Shown piece by piece: positions 25,511 to 34,416 of a DNA stretch of 59,024 bases. The position numbers and the translations under genes were made by a program. Each line of letters starts with the position of its first letter. The stretch's first letter is position 1. Below the pieces are notes generated by a model, which was given only the letters and a program-made list of their open reading frames with translations, made no database searches and was not told the origin of the DNA. Source of the stretch: a bacterium D16-51. GTDB lineage: Bacteria > Bacillota > Clostridia > Lachnospirales > Lachnospiraceae. Location: assembly GCA_003612285.1 (NCBI GenBank), contig RAYE01000036.1:1-59024 (forward strand), in the 5' to 3' direction.

Positions 25511-26218
25511 ATGCGAATCTTAATCTGCGATGATGATTTGCTGGCTGCAGACCAGTTAAAAACCTGCCTGAAGCAGTTTTTCAGCAAAAATAAATTGAAA
25601 ACCCCAGACATAGCGATCTATCCAAACGGAGAAGCATTGCTTGCAGATACCAAAACGAAGGATATTGTATTCCTTGATATAGAAATGCCTGGCCTTAGCG
25701 GAATTTTTGTAGGAAGCGAACTGAAAAAATCAAACCATAATATCATAATATTTATTATTACCTCTTATGCCGAATATCTGGATGAGGCAATGCGTTTCCA
25801 TGTTTTCCGTTACCTATCAAAGCCGCTTGACAAACAAAGGCTTTTCCGAAATATGCGGGACGCTATCCAGCTATACAATACCTCTGTTACAAAAATCCCG
25901 ATAGAAACAAAAACTAGCTGCTATACCGTATTCGCATCAGAAATTATCCTGGTTGAATCCCAGAATCGGAAAGTAACCATCCATACTTCCAAACGTGACT
26001 ATGAATCTATCCACAGCATGAATTACTGGAGAGAAAAGCTGACCATGAATTGCTTTTTCCTCTCCCACAAAAGTTTTATAGTAAACCTGGAACATGTGTC
26101 TGACTTTAACCATTCCCTGATACATTTATACAATAACCAGTTTGAAGCCTATCTGACAAGAAGAAACTACACACAATTTAAAGAAGCATATCTACTATAC
26201 TTAGAAAGCATACGGTGA
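25511..26218 (+). CDS. LytTR-family response regulator, AgrA-like
   Basis: This 235-residue regulator has a receiver domain (1-120) with the acidic pocket D7-D9, phospho-acceptor D56 (FLDIEMPG) and K104. A LytTR DNA-binding domain follows (about 132-233: IILVESQNRKVTIHT, NCFFLSHKSFIVNLEHV, LTRRNYTQFKEAY). LytTR regulators bind direct repeats upstream of quorum-sensing targets. The start is placed at MRILICDDD with GGAGG upstream. The GHKL kinase gene follows after six bases. With agrDB 6.5 kb away it is the natural AgrA candidate. Confidence 0.93.
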   Translation: MRILICDDDLLAADQLKTCLKQFFSKNKLKTPDIAIYPNGEALLADTKTKDIVFLDIEMPGLSGIFVGSELKKSNHNIIIFIITSYAEYLDEAMRFHVFRYLSKPLDKQRLFRNMRDAIQLYNTSVTKIPIETKTSCYTVFASEIILVESQNRKVTIHTSKRDYESIHSMNYWREKLTMNCFFLSHKSFIVNLEHVSDFNHSLIHLYNNQFEAYLTRRNYTQFKEAYLLYLESIR

Positions 26219-26224
26219 ACTATT

Positions 26225-27547
26225 TTGGAAAATACAATCTGCTATCTGATTATTTACATACTGGAAGCCCTTATCCTTTGGCAGTACTGCTCGGAATTAT
26301 TTTACTCAAAATATGCAAAAAAGACGGAATATCTTACTTTGCTTAGCATTTATATTATCTTATTCCTAATATCGTCCTTTAAAATTGTATGGCTCAATTT
26401 AGTGTTATTTCTGCTCGCTAATTTTAGCGCCATACTATTACTTTATCATATCAAATGGCTTTCCGCACTATTTCATTCTTCCATTATAACAATCGTTATG
26501 GGATTAAGTGAATTAGTTATATTGGGGACAACATCCCACTCAAAAATCAGCTTTTATGAAAAGCAAACATACCTCCGCAACTTTATTATCCTTACGGTAC
26601 TCAGCAAACTCATCTATTTTTTTATTTTACACATTATTGTCCGCTTACTAAATGGAAGAAAAGAAAAAAATATACCATCAGATAATGGTCTTATCATTTT
26701 AGATATTATTCCTTTAATTTCTTTTTTCATTAATATCACATTTCTTTCTATCTACCTAAATGTAAGGCTTCCATTTATCCTAGACTGGCTGATTTCTATC
26801 AGCGCCATCCTGCTTCTGCTGCTTAACCTGCTTATTTACTGGATATACAATAATAACCAGAAAAAGAACTATGAATTTATGGAACTCCAATTACAACTGC
26901 AGAAAGAATATGATAACACAGAATATTATAAAATGCTGTTAAAACAAGATGAGGAACAAAAAATTCTGATACATGACCTTAAAAAACACCTGCATTCCAT
27001 TGCTGCACTCAATGAAAACAATGAGAAACAAAAAATCGAAGACTATATTAACCAGATTATCCATTCTCCCAGCCTAAAAGAATCCGTCAGTGTTTGTGAC
27101 AATGAACTTTTAAACACTATCCTCTGCCGCTATATCCGCACATGCGATGACAAAAAGATCGGGCTGCGCGCCGATATCCGCAGCGGCCTTTTAGCATATA
27201 TGCCTTATGATGACCTTACAGCGATTTTTTGCAACCTGCTTGACAATGCTGTGGAAGCTGCCGTAAAAGTTCCGAATTCCTATATTGACCTTAGCGTAAC
27301 CTATAATACAACTGCTGCCCTTACGATGCTTACCATGATAAATTCCTGCCATAAAAACCCATTTTCTGAGAAAACCGGGAAACTTATCACCTCAAAGCAA
27401 AACCGCCTCCGTCATGGCTATGGATTAAAAAGCATCCAGCGTATCGTAAATAAATACCACGGAAATATGCAGACCTATTTCGATGATAAAAACATGGCAT
27501 TCCATACAATTGTAACATTAAAAGCACCAAAAGGGGCTGACCTTTGA
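26225..27547 (+). CDS. GHKL-type sensor histidine kinase, AgrC-like
   Basis: This 440-residue kinase has an N-terminal half with six or seven membrane helices (about 4-210), as in AgrC. A coiled-coil and H-box ILIHDLKKHLHSI (His about 250) come next, then a GHKL ATPase domain with NLLDNAVEAAV (N box) and HGYGLKSI (G box). AgrC senses the cyclic peptide in the membrane and phosphorylates AgrA. It starts with TTG and a weak ribosome binding site, so coupling to the upstream gene is likely. The gene order is regulator-kinase. Confidence 0.92.
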   Translation: MENTICYLIIYILEALILWQYCSELFYSKYAKKTEYLTLLSIYIILFLISSFKIVWLNLVLFLLANFSAILLLYHIKWLSALFHSSIITIVMGLSELVILGTTSHSKISFYEKQTYLRNFIILTVLSKLIYFFILHIIVRLLNGRKEKNIPSDNGLIILDIIPLISFFINITFLSIYLNVRLPFILDWLISISAILLLLLNLLIYWIYNNNQKKNYEFMELQLQLQKEYDNTEYYKMLLKQDEEQKILIHDLKKHLHSIAALNENNEKQKIEDYINQIIHSPSLKESVSVCDNELLNTILCRYIRTCDDKKIGLRADIRSGLLAYMPYDDLTAIFCNLLDNAVEAAVKVPNSYIDLSVTYNTTAALTMLTMINSCHKNPFSEKTGKLITSKQNRLRHGYGLKSIQRIVNKYHGNMQTYFDDKNMAFHTIVTLKAPKGADL

Positions 27548-27554
27548 ATTAAGA

Positions 27555-27603
27555 TATCAAAAGCCACCCATCACTCACCAAAGTATCAGGTTGGCTTTTG
27601 ATA
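27555..27603. terminator. Bidirectional terminator between the kinase and the hydrolase gene
   Basis: TATCAAAAGCCA pairs with TGGCTTTTGATA; its loop includes ACCAAAGTATCAGG, shared with the leader hairpin at 25371. It lies between convergent genes. Confidence 0.8.
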
Positions 27604-27613
27604 CATCCTCAGG

Positions 27614-29317
27614 CTATCTTTTCCCTCTCTTTCTTTTGTGATTCCGTTTCTTCCCTGATGCCTTTTTCTCTCCTCCCCCCTGTCCAGACTTTTTTACTTC
27701 TGGCTCCTCCTTTTCAGGGTTTCCACCCTCTGGTTCTTCTTTTGGCTCTTCCTCCTGCCCAGGCCCGGTTCCGTCGGATTCTTCCCCCTCTGGCTGCCCA
27801 TCTGTTTTCTCATTTTCCTTCTTTTCTGTCTTTGGCTGCCCCTCTGGCTCCTGCCCTTCTTCTGACTGCTCTTTCTCAAACCCATCTGCTGGCAGCATCC
27901 CCTTCTTTTTCTTTAGGAAAAGGATTCCACCCGCCAAAAGCTTTATAACAGCTCCCAGATAAAGAGAAGCAATAGCTGCGCAAAGCACATAATACACATC
28001 CGGCACAAACCGTTTCGCCATAAAAGAAGGCACAATATTAGGAAGAATTAAAATCAGCGCTGTTGGAAATACAACATGAACTGCAATGTCAACTGCCAAT
28101 TCTACTGGCGAAAACCAATTCGTACAGCGCCTTTTCCACCATACTCCCATCAGAAACACCGGCATCCATGCCAATATAATAAGTAGAAGCAGCAAAGCAT
28201 CCAAAAAACCATGCTGCAGCAGATATGCATGGCTGTCAATCTCTGCGGGCGTATTTCCCATTTCCAGGGAAACAACGCCTTCCTCCAGCTTTTCAATCAG
28301 GTTCTGCCCTACCAGGAAATCCATAGAATTAAAAAGCATTGTGATTCCAAGCCCTTGTTCTGGCAAAAGCACCATCATTGTCGTAAACCCTTCTGTTTTG
28401 CCAGAATGATACAGGATTTCCTGCCCATCCACCTTCTTAGCCATCCAGCCCATGCCATATTCCGCAGTCCCCTCAAAAAAACTATCTCCTGCAGAACGGT
28501 CTGATGACATTTCCGTTCCCTGGTAAAGCATAGTGTGGACACTCTCTTCTGAAAGAATGCCGTCACCTTTTTTCAGGTACATCTGGAGATATTTCCCCAT
28601 ATCCTTCGCATCAGAAATCAAATACCCTGATGGCGCCTGAATCCAGTCGTCTTCTTTGTCATACTGATGCTTTACCGGGAAAGGAAACCCAAAATAATTT
28701 TGATAGCCCGGAAGCAGTTCACCGCTCATATCCGAACCTGTACGCATAGAATAAGTAGATGTCATATCCAGCGGATCCAATATGTTATCAGATATATATT
28801 CTTCATAAGTCAGCCCAGATGCCGCTTCAATAATTTCCCCTAACAGATTATAATTCGCATTGGCATATTCAAATGTCCCTCTCTGTCCATTCCCCTGCAG
28901 GGCAGACATCCTTTCTTCTGAAGAAATCCCGCTTGTCTGGTGCAGGAGTTCCGAAATTGTCACATCAGAAACAGCCTTATATTCTGTAAGATAATCAGAA
29001 ACTTTATCATCCAGCGACAGCTCTTCTTCTTCCTGCAAATGCATAATTGCCGCTGCCGTAAAAGACTTTGACAAAGATCCAAGCACATAGTCCGATTCTG
29101 TCTCCTGCGCGGCCCCATATGCAGCACAATACAGCTCCTTTTCCGCGCTTACGATTGAAATCCCCATCCCAGGGATATTTGCCGCTGATAACGCATTTAT
29201 AATATAATTTTCCAGCTCCTTCTCCTGGACGCTCTCTGCCTTTGCCCCTATGCTGGTACACAAAACAAAAACAATACAGACAACCAGGGTGATTCCTGCT
29301 ATCAAATTTTTTCTCAT
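27614..29317 (-). CDS. Membrane-anchored serine hydrolase, beta-lactamase/PBP4* fold
   Basis: This 567-residue protein has a signal peptide (about 1-27) and a beta-lactamase-like domain (about 30-345) with SLSK (Ser-x-x-Lys), the YANANYN triad Tyr and HSGKTEG in place of KTG. The C-terminal part has about four membrane helices (about 365-480) and then a 90-residue tail rich in Glu, Pro, Lys and Gly that ends in basic residues. Family members are esterases, D-amino peptidases or PBP-like enzymes. The ATG has GGAGGAAG upstream. The low-complexity tail is unusual and may be a cytoplasmic or wall-interacting segment. Confidence 0.85.
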   Translation of the reverse strand: MRKNLIAGITLVVCIVFVLCTSIGAKAESVQEKELENYIINALSAANIPGMGISIVSAEKELYCAAYGAAQETESDYVLGSLSKSFTAAAIMHLQEEEELSLDDKVSDYLTEYKAVSDVTISELLHQTSGISSEERMSALQGNGQRGTFEYANANYNLLGEIIEAASGLTYEEYISDNILDPLDMTSTYSMRTGSDMSGELLPGYQNYFGFPFPVKHQYDKEDDWIQAPSGYLISDAKDMGKYLQMYLKKGDGILSEESVHTMLYQGTEMSSDRSAGDSFFEGTAEYGMGWMAKKVDGQEILYHSGKTEGFTTMMVLLPEQGLGITMLFNSMDFLVGQNLIEKLEEGVVSLEMGNTPAEIDSHAYLLQHGFLDALLLLLIILAWMPVFLMGVWWKRRCTNWFSPVELAVDIAVHVVFPTALILILPNIVPSFMAKRFVPDVYYVLCAAIASLYLGAVIKLLAGGILFLKKKKGMLPADGFEKEQSEEGQEPEGQPKTEKKENEKTDGQPEGEESDGTGPGQEEEPKEEPEGGNPEKEEPEVKKSGQGGGEKKASGKKRNHKRKRGKR

Positions 29318-29333
29318 AGGCTTCCTCCACCTT

Positions 29334-31028
29334 TTACTTTACTTTCGTGCCTATAAACCGGTTCAGGCAGCCGGCAACCTCCAGCCGGCGGGGCATAGCC
29401 ATATTTGGCACAACGCTTCCTTCTGTCAATGCACAGATTCCATCCTTTTCTAACAGCTCCATCACAGAATCCAGCAGTTTTTCCATTGCAACTGTCTTTC
29501 CGCCATATTTTCTTCTTAAATACTCTAATGCTTTTGCAATTGCAAGCATCTGCTCCCCATCTGTAATCTGCTCCAGATAACGCAAGTCAACCTGCTTTTT
29601 ATTTACAGAAAAACCATCTGTCCCATTTACCTTTACTTTGCTTCTCTCATCGGCACGGGGCAAAAATACCATTCTCTCTTCTGCAGCTGCAAGCTTTCCG
29701 GTTTCCAGCTCCATCTTTAAAGGAAATGCCCCCGCCGCCTTTTTAGCTTCCTGCGTAATTTCCTTTGGAAGATAACGGTCCATCTGGATTACTGTATCTG
29801 CAACGTGGAAAAATGCGCCACAGCTTCCCGCTACAAGGACAGTTGAAACCTCTTTCTCTTCATAAAACTGACGCACCCGTTTAATAAACGGTACAATTGG
29901 CTCTTGCTGCGCAGCAATCACTAACTCCATTAATTCATCACGGATCATAAAGTTTGTCGCACTGGTATCTTCATCAATCAAAAGAAGCCTGCTGCCAGCC
30001 TCAACTGCTTCCACCGTATTCGCTGCCTGTGAAGTCGAGCCGCTGGCATCCAATGTAGAAAAACAGACGGTATCCTTTCCATTGGGAAGGTTTCTGATAA
30101 ACAGGCTGATATCTTCCTGATAGACACTCCGCCCGTCCTCTGCACGGATTTTCATGCCTGTGCTGCCAGTTGCGATATATTCCCTTCCATCTCCTGCAAT
30201 ATGGGGGTATACTGACTTCTCCAAAGTTTTCAGAAGCGTAGATTTCCCATGGTAGCCGCCGCCGACAATTAGTGTAACCCCTTTAGGGATTCCCATTCCG
30301 CGGCATTCCCCACGGTGTGGAAGCTCTAAAACAACCTCCAGTGACTCCGGGGACTGGAAAACCACGGCATTTTTCATTGGGCGTTCTGATATTCCGCTCT
30401 CCCTCGGCAATACAGAACCATTTGCCACAAATGCCACAAGACCTTTCTTCTCTAGCTGCCCCCGAATGGCCTTTTGGTCATCCGCAAGCTCCATTGTCTG
30501 CTGCAGCGCCTTCTGGTTCAGATTTTTATAAAGCCCCGCCCTCTCAACAACAGGCGGCAAAAGTTCAAATAATATCTTTTCCAGCTCACGCGCATCAATA
30601 GAACGGCCTCTTGCCGGAAAACCTACCGAAAAACGGAATAAGACATTCCCATTCTTTGCGTCTACCTGGCAGGCGCTCCGTTCTAAAACCTCCTGCCCTG
30701 GGCGGCTTACTGCAATCAGCCCGCTCTTTCCAGAACCTTTTGCCTGGAAACTGATTTTATCCACCCCTTTTGCAAACCCACGCAGCAAAAAATCTTCCAG
30801 CGCTGTCCTTCTATGTTTTTCCCCATAACAATCTGCCGGTATCCCTGCTGTCTTCCCGGAAATGAAAACATGCAGGCTGGATGGAGATGCAAATGGGTCG
30901 CCCTGCACATGGTCAATCCACAGCTCATATGCAGGGAAACGGTAATTCCCTTTCAGGCTTTTATATGCTGGATATCCTTTATGGTCTATAGAGCGGATCT
31001 GCGACTGTAACTGTCTCATAATTTGCAC
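29334..31028 (-). CDS. Predicted ABC-class ATPase (ABC_ATPase/DUF2791-like family)
   Basis: This 564-residue protein has a divergent P loop GGGYHGKSTLL near 255, a CFSTLDASGSTSQAANTVEA signature-like segment, Walker B LLLIDEDTSATNFM and HVADTVIQMD. It matches the family annotated as predicted ABC-class ATPase, soluble and without membrane partner. The function is unknown. The frame opens with GTG 31028 four bases after AAAGGATAAT; ATG 31019 is also possible. It lies 17 bases upstream of the hydrolase gene on the same strand, so they are probably co-transcribed. Confidence 0.85.
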   Translation of the reverse strand: MQIMRQLQSQIRSIDHKGYPAYKSLKGNYRFPAYELWIDHVQGDPFASPSSLHVFISGKTAGIPADCYGEKHRRTALEDFLLRGFAKGVDKISFQAKGSGKSGLIAVSRPGQEVLERSACQVDAKNGNVLFRFSVGFPARGRSIDARELEKILFELLPPVVERAGLYKNLNQKALQQTMELADDQKAIRGQLEKKGLVAFVANGSVLPRESGISERPMKNAVVFQSPESLEVVLELPHRGECRGMGIPKGVTLIVGGGYHGKSTLLKTLEKSVYPHIAGDGREYIATGSTGMKIRAEDGRSVYQEDISLFIRNLPNGKDTVCFSTLDASGSTSQAANTVEAVEAGSRLLLIDEDTSATNFMIRDELMELVIAAQQEPIVPFIKRVRQFYEEKEVSTVLVAGSCGAFFHVADTVIQMDRYLPKEITQEAKKAAGAFPLKMELETGKLAAAEERMVFLPRADERSKVKVNGTDGFSVNKKQVDLRYLEQITDGEQMLAIAKALEYLRRKYGGKTVAMEKLLDSVMELLEKDGICALTEGSVVPNMAMPRRLEVAGCLNRFIGTKVK

Positions 31029-31051
31029 ATTATCCTTTCTTCTTTTTCCTT

Positions 31052-31396
31052 CTAAAAATTAGAGCCATTCCAGCCCCAATTTTTTACCTCTTCATATTTT
31101 ACATAGATACGGTTTTTAGGGATTCCCAGCTCTTCCTGATAAATATCGCAGATTGCGCCTGTCATTTTGGAAAATACATCTGGCGAAGCGCTTCCAAACA
31201 CCTTCACCTCGACAAATGCCGTTTCCCCGTCCTGGTTTCCCTGGAAATATAAATCATACGAATCCTCAAAACCAACCATCAGCCAGTTTTCTGACTTCCC
31301 TGGTATTAATGAAATAGCTTCCCCAAGCTTTGCCTTGACAGAATCCTTTTTTTCCTTACTCATTGCTACACTGACTTTAGAATTAATAAATGGCAT
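31052..31396 (-). CDS. MIF/tautomerase superfamily protein
   Basis: This 114-residue protein is a bacterial homologue of macrophage migration inhibitory factor. Pro2 (after Met1) is the catalytic base of tautomerases, and the C-terminus NWGWNGSNF closely matches the vertebrate MIF ending. The length fits the approximately 115-residue MIF monomer, which forms trimers. Activity (dopachrome/phenylpyruvate tautomerase) is inferred from the family. AGAGGG precedes the ATG. It is upstream of the ABC-class ATPase on the same strand. Confidence 0.9.
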   Translation of the reverse strand: MPFINSKVSVAMSKEKKDSVKAKLGEAISLIPGKSENWLMVGFEDSYDLYFQGNQDGETAFVEVKVFGSASPDVFSKMTGAICDIYQEELGIPKNRIYVKYEEVKNWGWNGSNF

Positions 31397-31424
31397 AATT
31401 TCCCTCTTTTCTGTGATATGATTT

Positions 31425-31474
31425 GTTACTATCCACGGCCATTCTTTTTCATGCGATAGACCGTGAATAGTAAC
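31425..31474. repeat. Fifty-base hairpin made of two foldback-family ends
   Basis: GTTACTATCCACGG (31425-31438) is paired with CCGTGAATAGTAAC (31461-31474). The ends match those of the foldback element but only 22 bases separate them. It lies between divergent genes, upstream of MIF and DUF4474. Confidence 0.7.
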
Positions 31475-31592
31475 TATGATTTCAATACTCCTGTTATGTT
31501 ATAATAAATAAACTGGCAAGTCAATAAGGAACAGTTATCACCAGGGAAAAATTACCGCATATAATAAAAAAACACACAAGAGGTCGAACATT

Positions 31593-32510
31593 ATGTACCT
31601 GATATTTGGAATTTTTCTCTTTCTCTGTATTCTCTTTATCCCATTAAACTACTGCCGGAAAAAGAGAATCATCCGCAGGATTTGTGCAATGGACACCTGC
31701 GAAAAAATCTGCAAATTAAATGAAATCTTAGAGCCATTCGGATTTACCTATGAACATTCACAGGAAATCATTACTTCCAGGCGGGATGCATGGCAAAAGC
31801 AGTTTGGATACTGCGCCCTTTATGACAAAACAGCCTCAAAATTCGGAATGGTCTTCCAATGCGAGCCAATTTATTTCCATTACAGGGAACAGACCTGGAT
31901 GATTGAGTTCTGGAAAGGGCAGTATGGCGTTAACCTTGGCTGTGAAACCGGCATCTATTATTCAGATTCTGTATTATCTCCTGAAGAATATGGGAAAACA
32001 CTGTTCCACAGCGTTCCTGACAAACAGATGCTTCCTGTCGCACTGTCACTTTACCACAAAGGCAGCCTTATGTTCAAAACCTGCCAAAAACATTGGTGGA
32101 TAACCGGGTTCCAGACTGGGAAATTCTGCGAGCCAGAAAACCTTACAATGTGCGTTTCCATTACCTTCCCAAACGCCGAAATGCTTCAGGCCTTTGTTAG
32201 CGGGCTGCTTCATACAGGCTACCAAATCTGCGATTTAAATATCTGTGACCTGACTGTTATTTTTTCATTCTGCCTGACGCATACCAAACAGCCCTGCAAA
32301 TGCAAATGTCTCCTGATAGCATATGTACAATGGAAAAACCGGCTTTTCTGCAGATTGTTCCAATGGGTTACCAGATGTTTTACCTGTATGCTGGATAAAA
32401 TCTTATACCTTTACTTCTTCCTGCCATTTTTCTGCCGCCGTATGCTTTGCCTGAAAAGAAACCGTAAACAAAAATTCCGCCGAAAGGACAGACGCCGTCA
32501 TGAGTTATGA
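31593..32510 (+). CDS. DUF4474 domain membrane protein
   Basis: This 305-residue protein has an N-terminal membrane helix (1-20). A DUF4474 domain (about 45-230) follows, with PFGFTYEHSQEIITSRRDAW, FGYCALYDKTAS, CEPIYFHYREQTWMIEFWKG and QYGVNLGCETGIYYSD. The C-terminal part is Cys- and Arg-rich. The family is widespread in Lachnospiraceae and has no known function. The gene overlaps the following metallophosphoesterase gene by 11 bases, so the two are coupled. Confidence 0.85.
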   Translation: MYLIFGIFLFLCILFIPLNYCRKKRIIRRICAMDTCEKICKLNEILEPFGFTYEHSQEIITSRRDAWQKQFGYCALYDKTASKFGMVFQCEPIYFHYREQTWMIEFWKGQYGVNLGCETGIYYSDSVLSPEEYGKTLFHSVPDKQMLPVALSLYHKGSLMFKTCQKHWWITGFQTGKFCEPENLTMCVSITFPNAEMLQAFVSGLLHTGYQICDLNICDLTVIFSFCLTHTKQPCKCKCLLIAYVQWKNRLFCRLFQWVTRCFTCMLDKILYLYFFLPFFCRRMLCLKRNRKQKFRRKDRRRHEL

Positions 32511-33381
32511 TTCCCGTCTTAACAAATCATTTGAGGGAGCGCTTTTGCTCCCTCTAAGCCAGACTTCCAGATATGTTTTAATCAGTGACTGCCACCGCGG
32601 GACAGGGAGGGCAAATGACAACTTCCTGAAAAACGAACATCTCTATCTTGCCGCCCTGAAATATTATTACCAGAAAGGATTTACCTACCTGGAGCTTGGG
32701 GATGGCGATGAACTCTGGGAAAACCGCTCTATACAAAGCATTAAAGAAACACATATGCACAGCTTTGAAATGCTTTCCCGGTTTTATTCCCAAGGCCGGC
32801 TGTATATGGTTTATGGAAACCATGATATCGTAAAAAAAAGCCCTTCCTTTTCCCAAAAATATTTTAATTCCTATTATTGCGGCAACAAACTTTGCGAGCT
32901 TGAGCTCTATCCTGATATCACATTTTACCCAGGCATTATTTTGCAAGATAAGCAAAATAAAAAAGACGTTTACCTGACGCATGGGCATCAGGCAGATGTC
33001 TTTAACAGTACCTTTTGGTTTATTTCACGCTTTTTAGTACGTTATGTCTGGAAGCCGTTAGAAAGCCTTGGAATCCCGGACCCTACCAGCGCGGCCAAAA
33101 ATCATACCAGAAAAAGGAAAACTGAAAAACGTTTAAGCGCATGGGCAAAAGAACACAGCCACATCCTGATAACAGGCCACACCCATTACCCCATGGTTGG
33201 CGGAACAGATTCCCCTTTCTTTAATACAGGAAGCTGTGTACATCCGGCTGGCATCACCGCAATCGAAATTGAAAACAGGTGCATTACCCTTGTAAAGTGG
33301 AGTATTGGCACAAGAAATAACCTCGCCCTCTATGTTACAAGAGAAATCCTTGGCAACACCGTCTGCATTGATGAATATTAG
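32500..33381 (+). CDS. Metallophosphoesterase (calcineurin-like)
   Basis: This 293-residue protein has the full set of binuclear metal motifs: SDCHRG (D-x-H), LELGDGDELWEN (GD), YGNHDIV (GNHD), LTHGHQAD and LITGHTHYP (GHTH). The layout resembles UDP-2,3-diacylglucosamine hydrolase-like and other phosphoesterases, but LpxH itself is not expected in a Gram-positive. The substrate is unknown. It overlaps DUF4474 and converges on tsaD, which ends four bases beyond its stop codon. Confidence 0.88.
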   Translation: MSYDSRLNKSFEGALLLPLSQTSRYVLISDCHRGTGRANDNFLKNEHLYLAALKYYYQKGFTYLELGDGDELWENRSIQSIKETHMHSFEMLSRFYSQGRLYMVYGNHDIVKKSPSFSQKYFNSYYCGNKLCELELYPDITFYPGIILQDKQNKKDVYLTHGHQADVFNSTFWFISRFLVRYVWKPLESLGIPDPTSAAKNHTRKRKTEKRLSAWAKEHSHILITGHTHYPMVGGTDSPFFNTGSCVHPAGITAIEIENRCITLVKWSIGTRNNLALYVTREILGNTVCIDEY

Positions 33382-33400
33382 TTATTATTCACAGCCAATT
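33381..33400. repeat. Degenerate foldback-family end overlapping the tsaD stop
   Basis: GTTATTATTCACAGCCAATT resembles GTTACTATTCACAGTCAATG at 17 of 20 positions. It supplies the last codons and stop of tsaD on the minus strand. Confidence 0.45.
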
Positions 33401-34404
33401 TTAAGGTTTGGGACTGCATTTAAGTCCCATCCGCTCCGTTTTCCTGCGATATAGCCGTAATATCCCTGCACGGCAATCATTGCTGCATTGTCAGTGCAAA
33501 AAACAGGGGAAGGGTAATATAAGGTAATCCCCTCTTTTTTACACTCCTCCTGCATCCTTCCCCGCAGGGAAGTATTCGCGGCGACGCCCCCTGCAACGGC
33601 AATCCTTTCTTCCCCAAGCTTTTTTGCCGCAGCAACAGCCCGTTCGACTAAAACATCAACCACTGCCTTCTGGAAAGAGGCGGCAACGTCCGCCTGCACA
33701 ATTTCCTGCCCTTTCATTTCGCACTGGTTCAGGTAATTTAATACGGCTGATTTTACCCCCGAAAAGCTAAAATCAAACTCTGCGCCTGCAATCTTTGCAC
33801 GTGGAAATGCAATGGCATCTGGATTCCCTGCTTTTGCCGTCTTATCAATTTTTGATCCGCCCGGGTAGCCAAGCCCTATCGCCCTGGCCACCTTATCAAA
33901 CGCCTCGCCAGCCGCATCATCATGCGTACAGCCAATCACCTCAAACCTGTTATAATCCCTGACCTGTACCAGATGGGTGTGCCCCCCTGAAACAACAAGG
34001 CAGAGAAATGGCGGTTCTAAATCCGGGTGTTCAATATAATTTGCCGCTATATGCCCTTCAATATGGTGCACCCCAACTAACGGTTTATGCGCAGCATACG
34101 CAATTGCCTTTGCTTCCCCAACGCCCACTAACAAGGCGCCTACCAGGCCCGGTCCATATGTCACGCTAATAACATCTACTTCTCCCAAGGCCACCCCTGC
34201 TTCGGAAAGAGCTTCTTCAATCACCTGATTTATCCTTTCCATATGCTTCCTAGAGGCAATCTCAGGCACAACGCCCCCATACAAAGTATGGATATCTATT
34301 TGTGATGAAATCACATTGGAAAGCACCTGCCGCCCATTTTTTACGACCGCCGCTGCTGTTTCGTCACAGGAACTTTCAATTCCCAAAACCAATATGTCCT
34401 GCAT
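33385..34404 (-). CDS. tsaD: tRNA N6-adenosine threonylcarbamoyltransferase TsaD
   Basis: TsaD, 339 residues, is an ASKHA-fold protein with the signature [14 protein letters not shown], metal ligands HIEGHIAAN (His-x3-His) and TDNAAMIA near the end. It transfers threonylcarbamoyl to A37 of ANN-decoding tRNAs together with TsaB and TsaE. The start at 34404 has TGGGGG five bases upstream; ATG 34416 directly abuts the previous stop codon and has none. It is separated from tsaE-tsaB-rimI by about 3.8 kb holding four other genes. Confidence 0.96.
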   Translation of the reverse strand: MQDILVLGIESSCDETAAAVVKNGRQVLSNVISSQIDIHTLYGGVVPEIASRKHMERINQVIEEALSEAGVALGEVDVISVTYGPGLVGALLVGVGEAKAIAYAAHKPLVGVHHIEGHIAANYIEHPDLEPPFLCLVVSGGHTHLVQVRDYNRFEVIGCTHDDAAGEAFDKVARAIGLGYPGGSKIDKTAKAGNPDAIAFPRAKIAGAEFDFSFSGVKSAVLNYLNQCEMKGQEIVQADVAASFQKAVVDVLVERAVAAAKKLGEERIAVAGGVAANTSLRGRMQEECKKEGITLYYPSPVFCTDNAAMIAVQGYYGYIAGKRSGWDLNAVPNLKIGCE

Positions 34405-34416
34405 ATCTGCCCCCAT

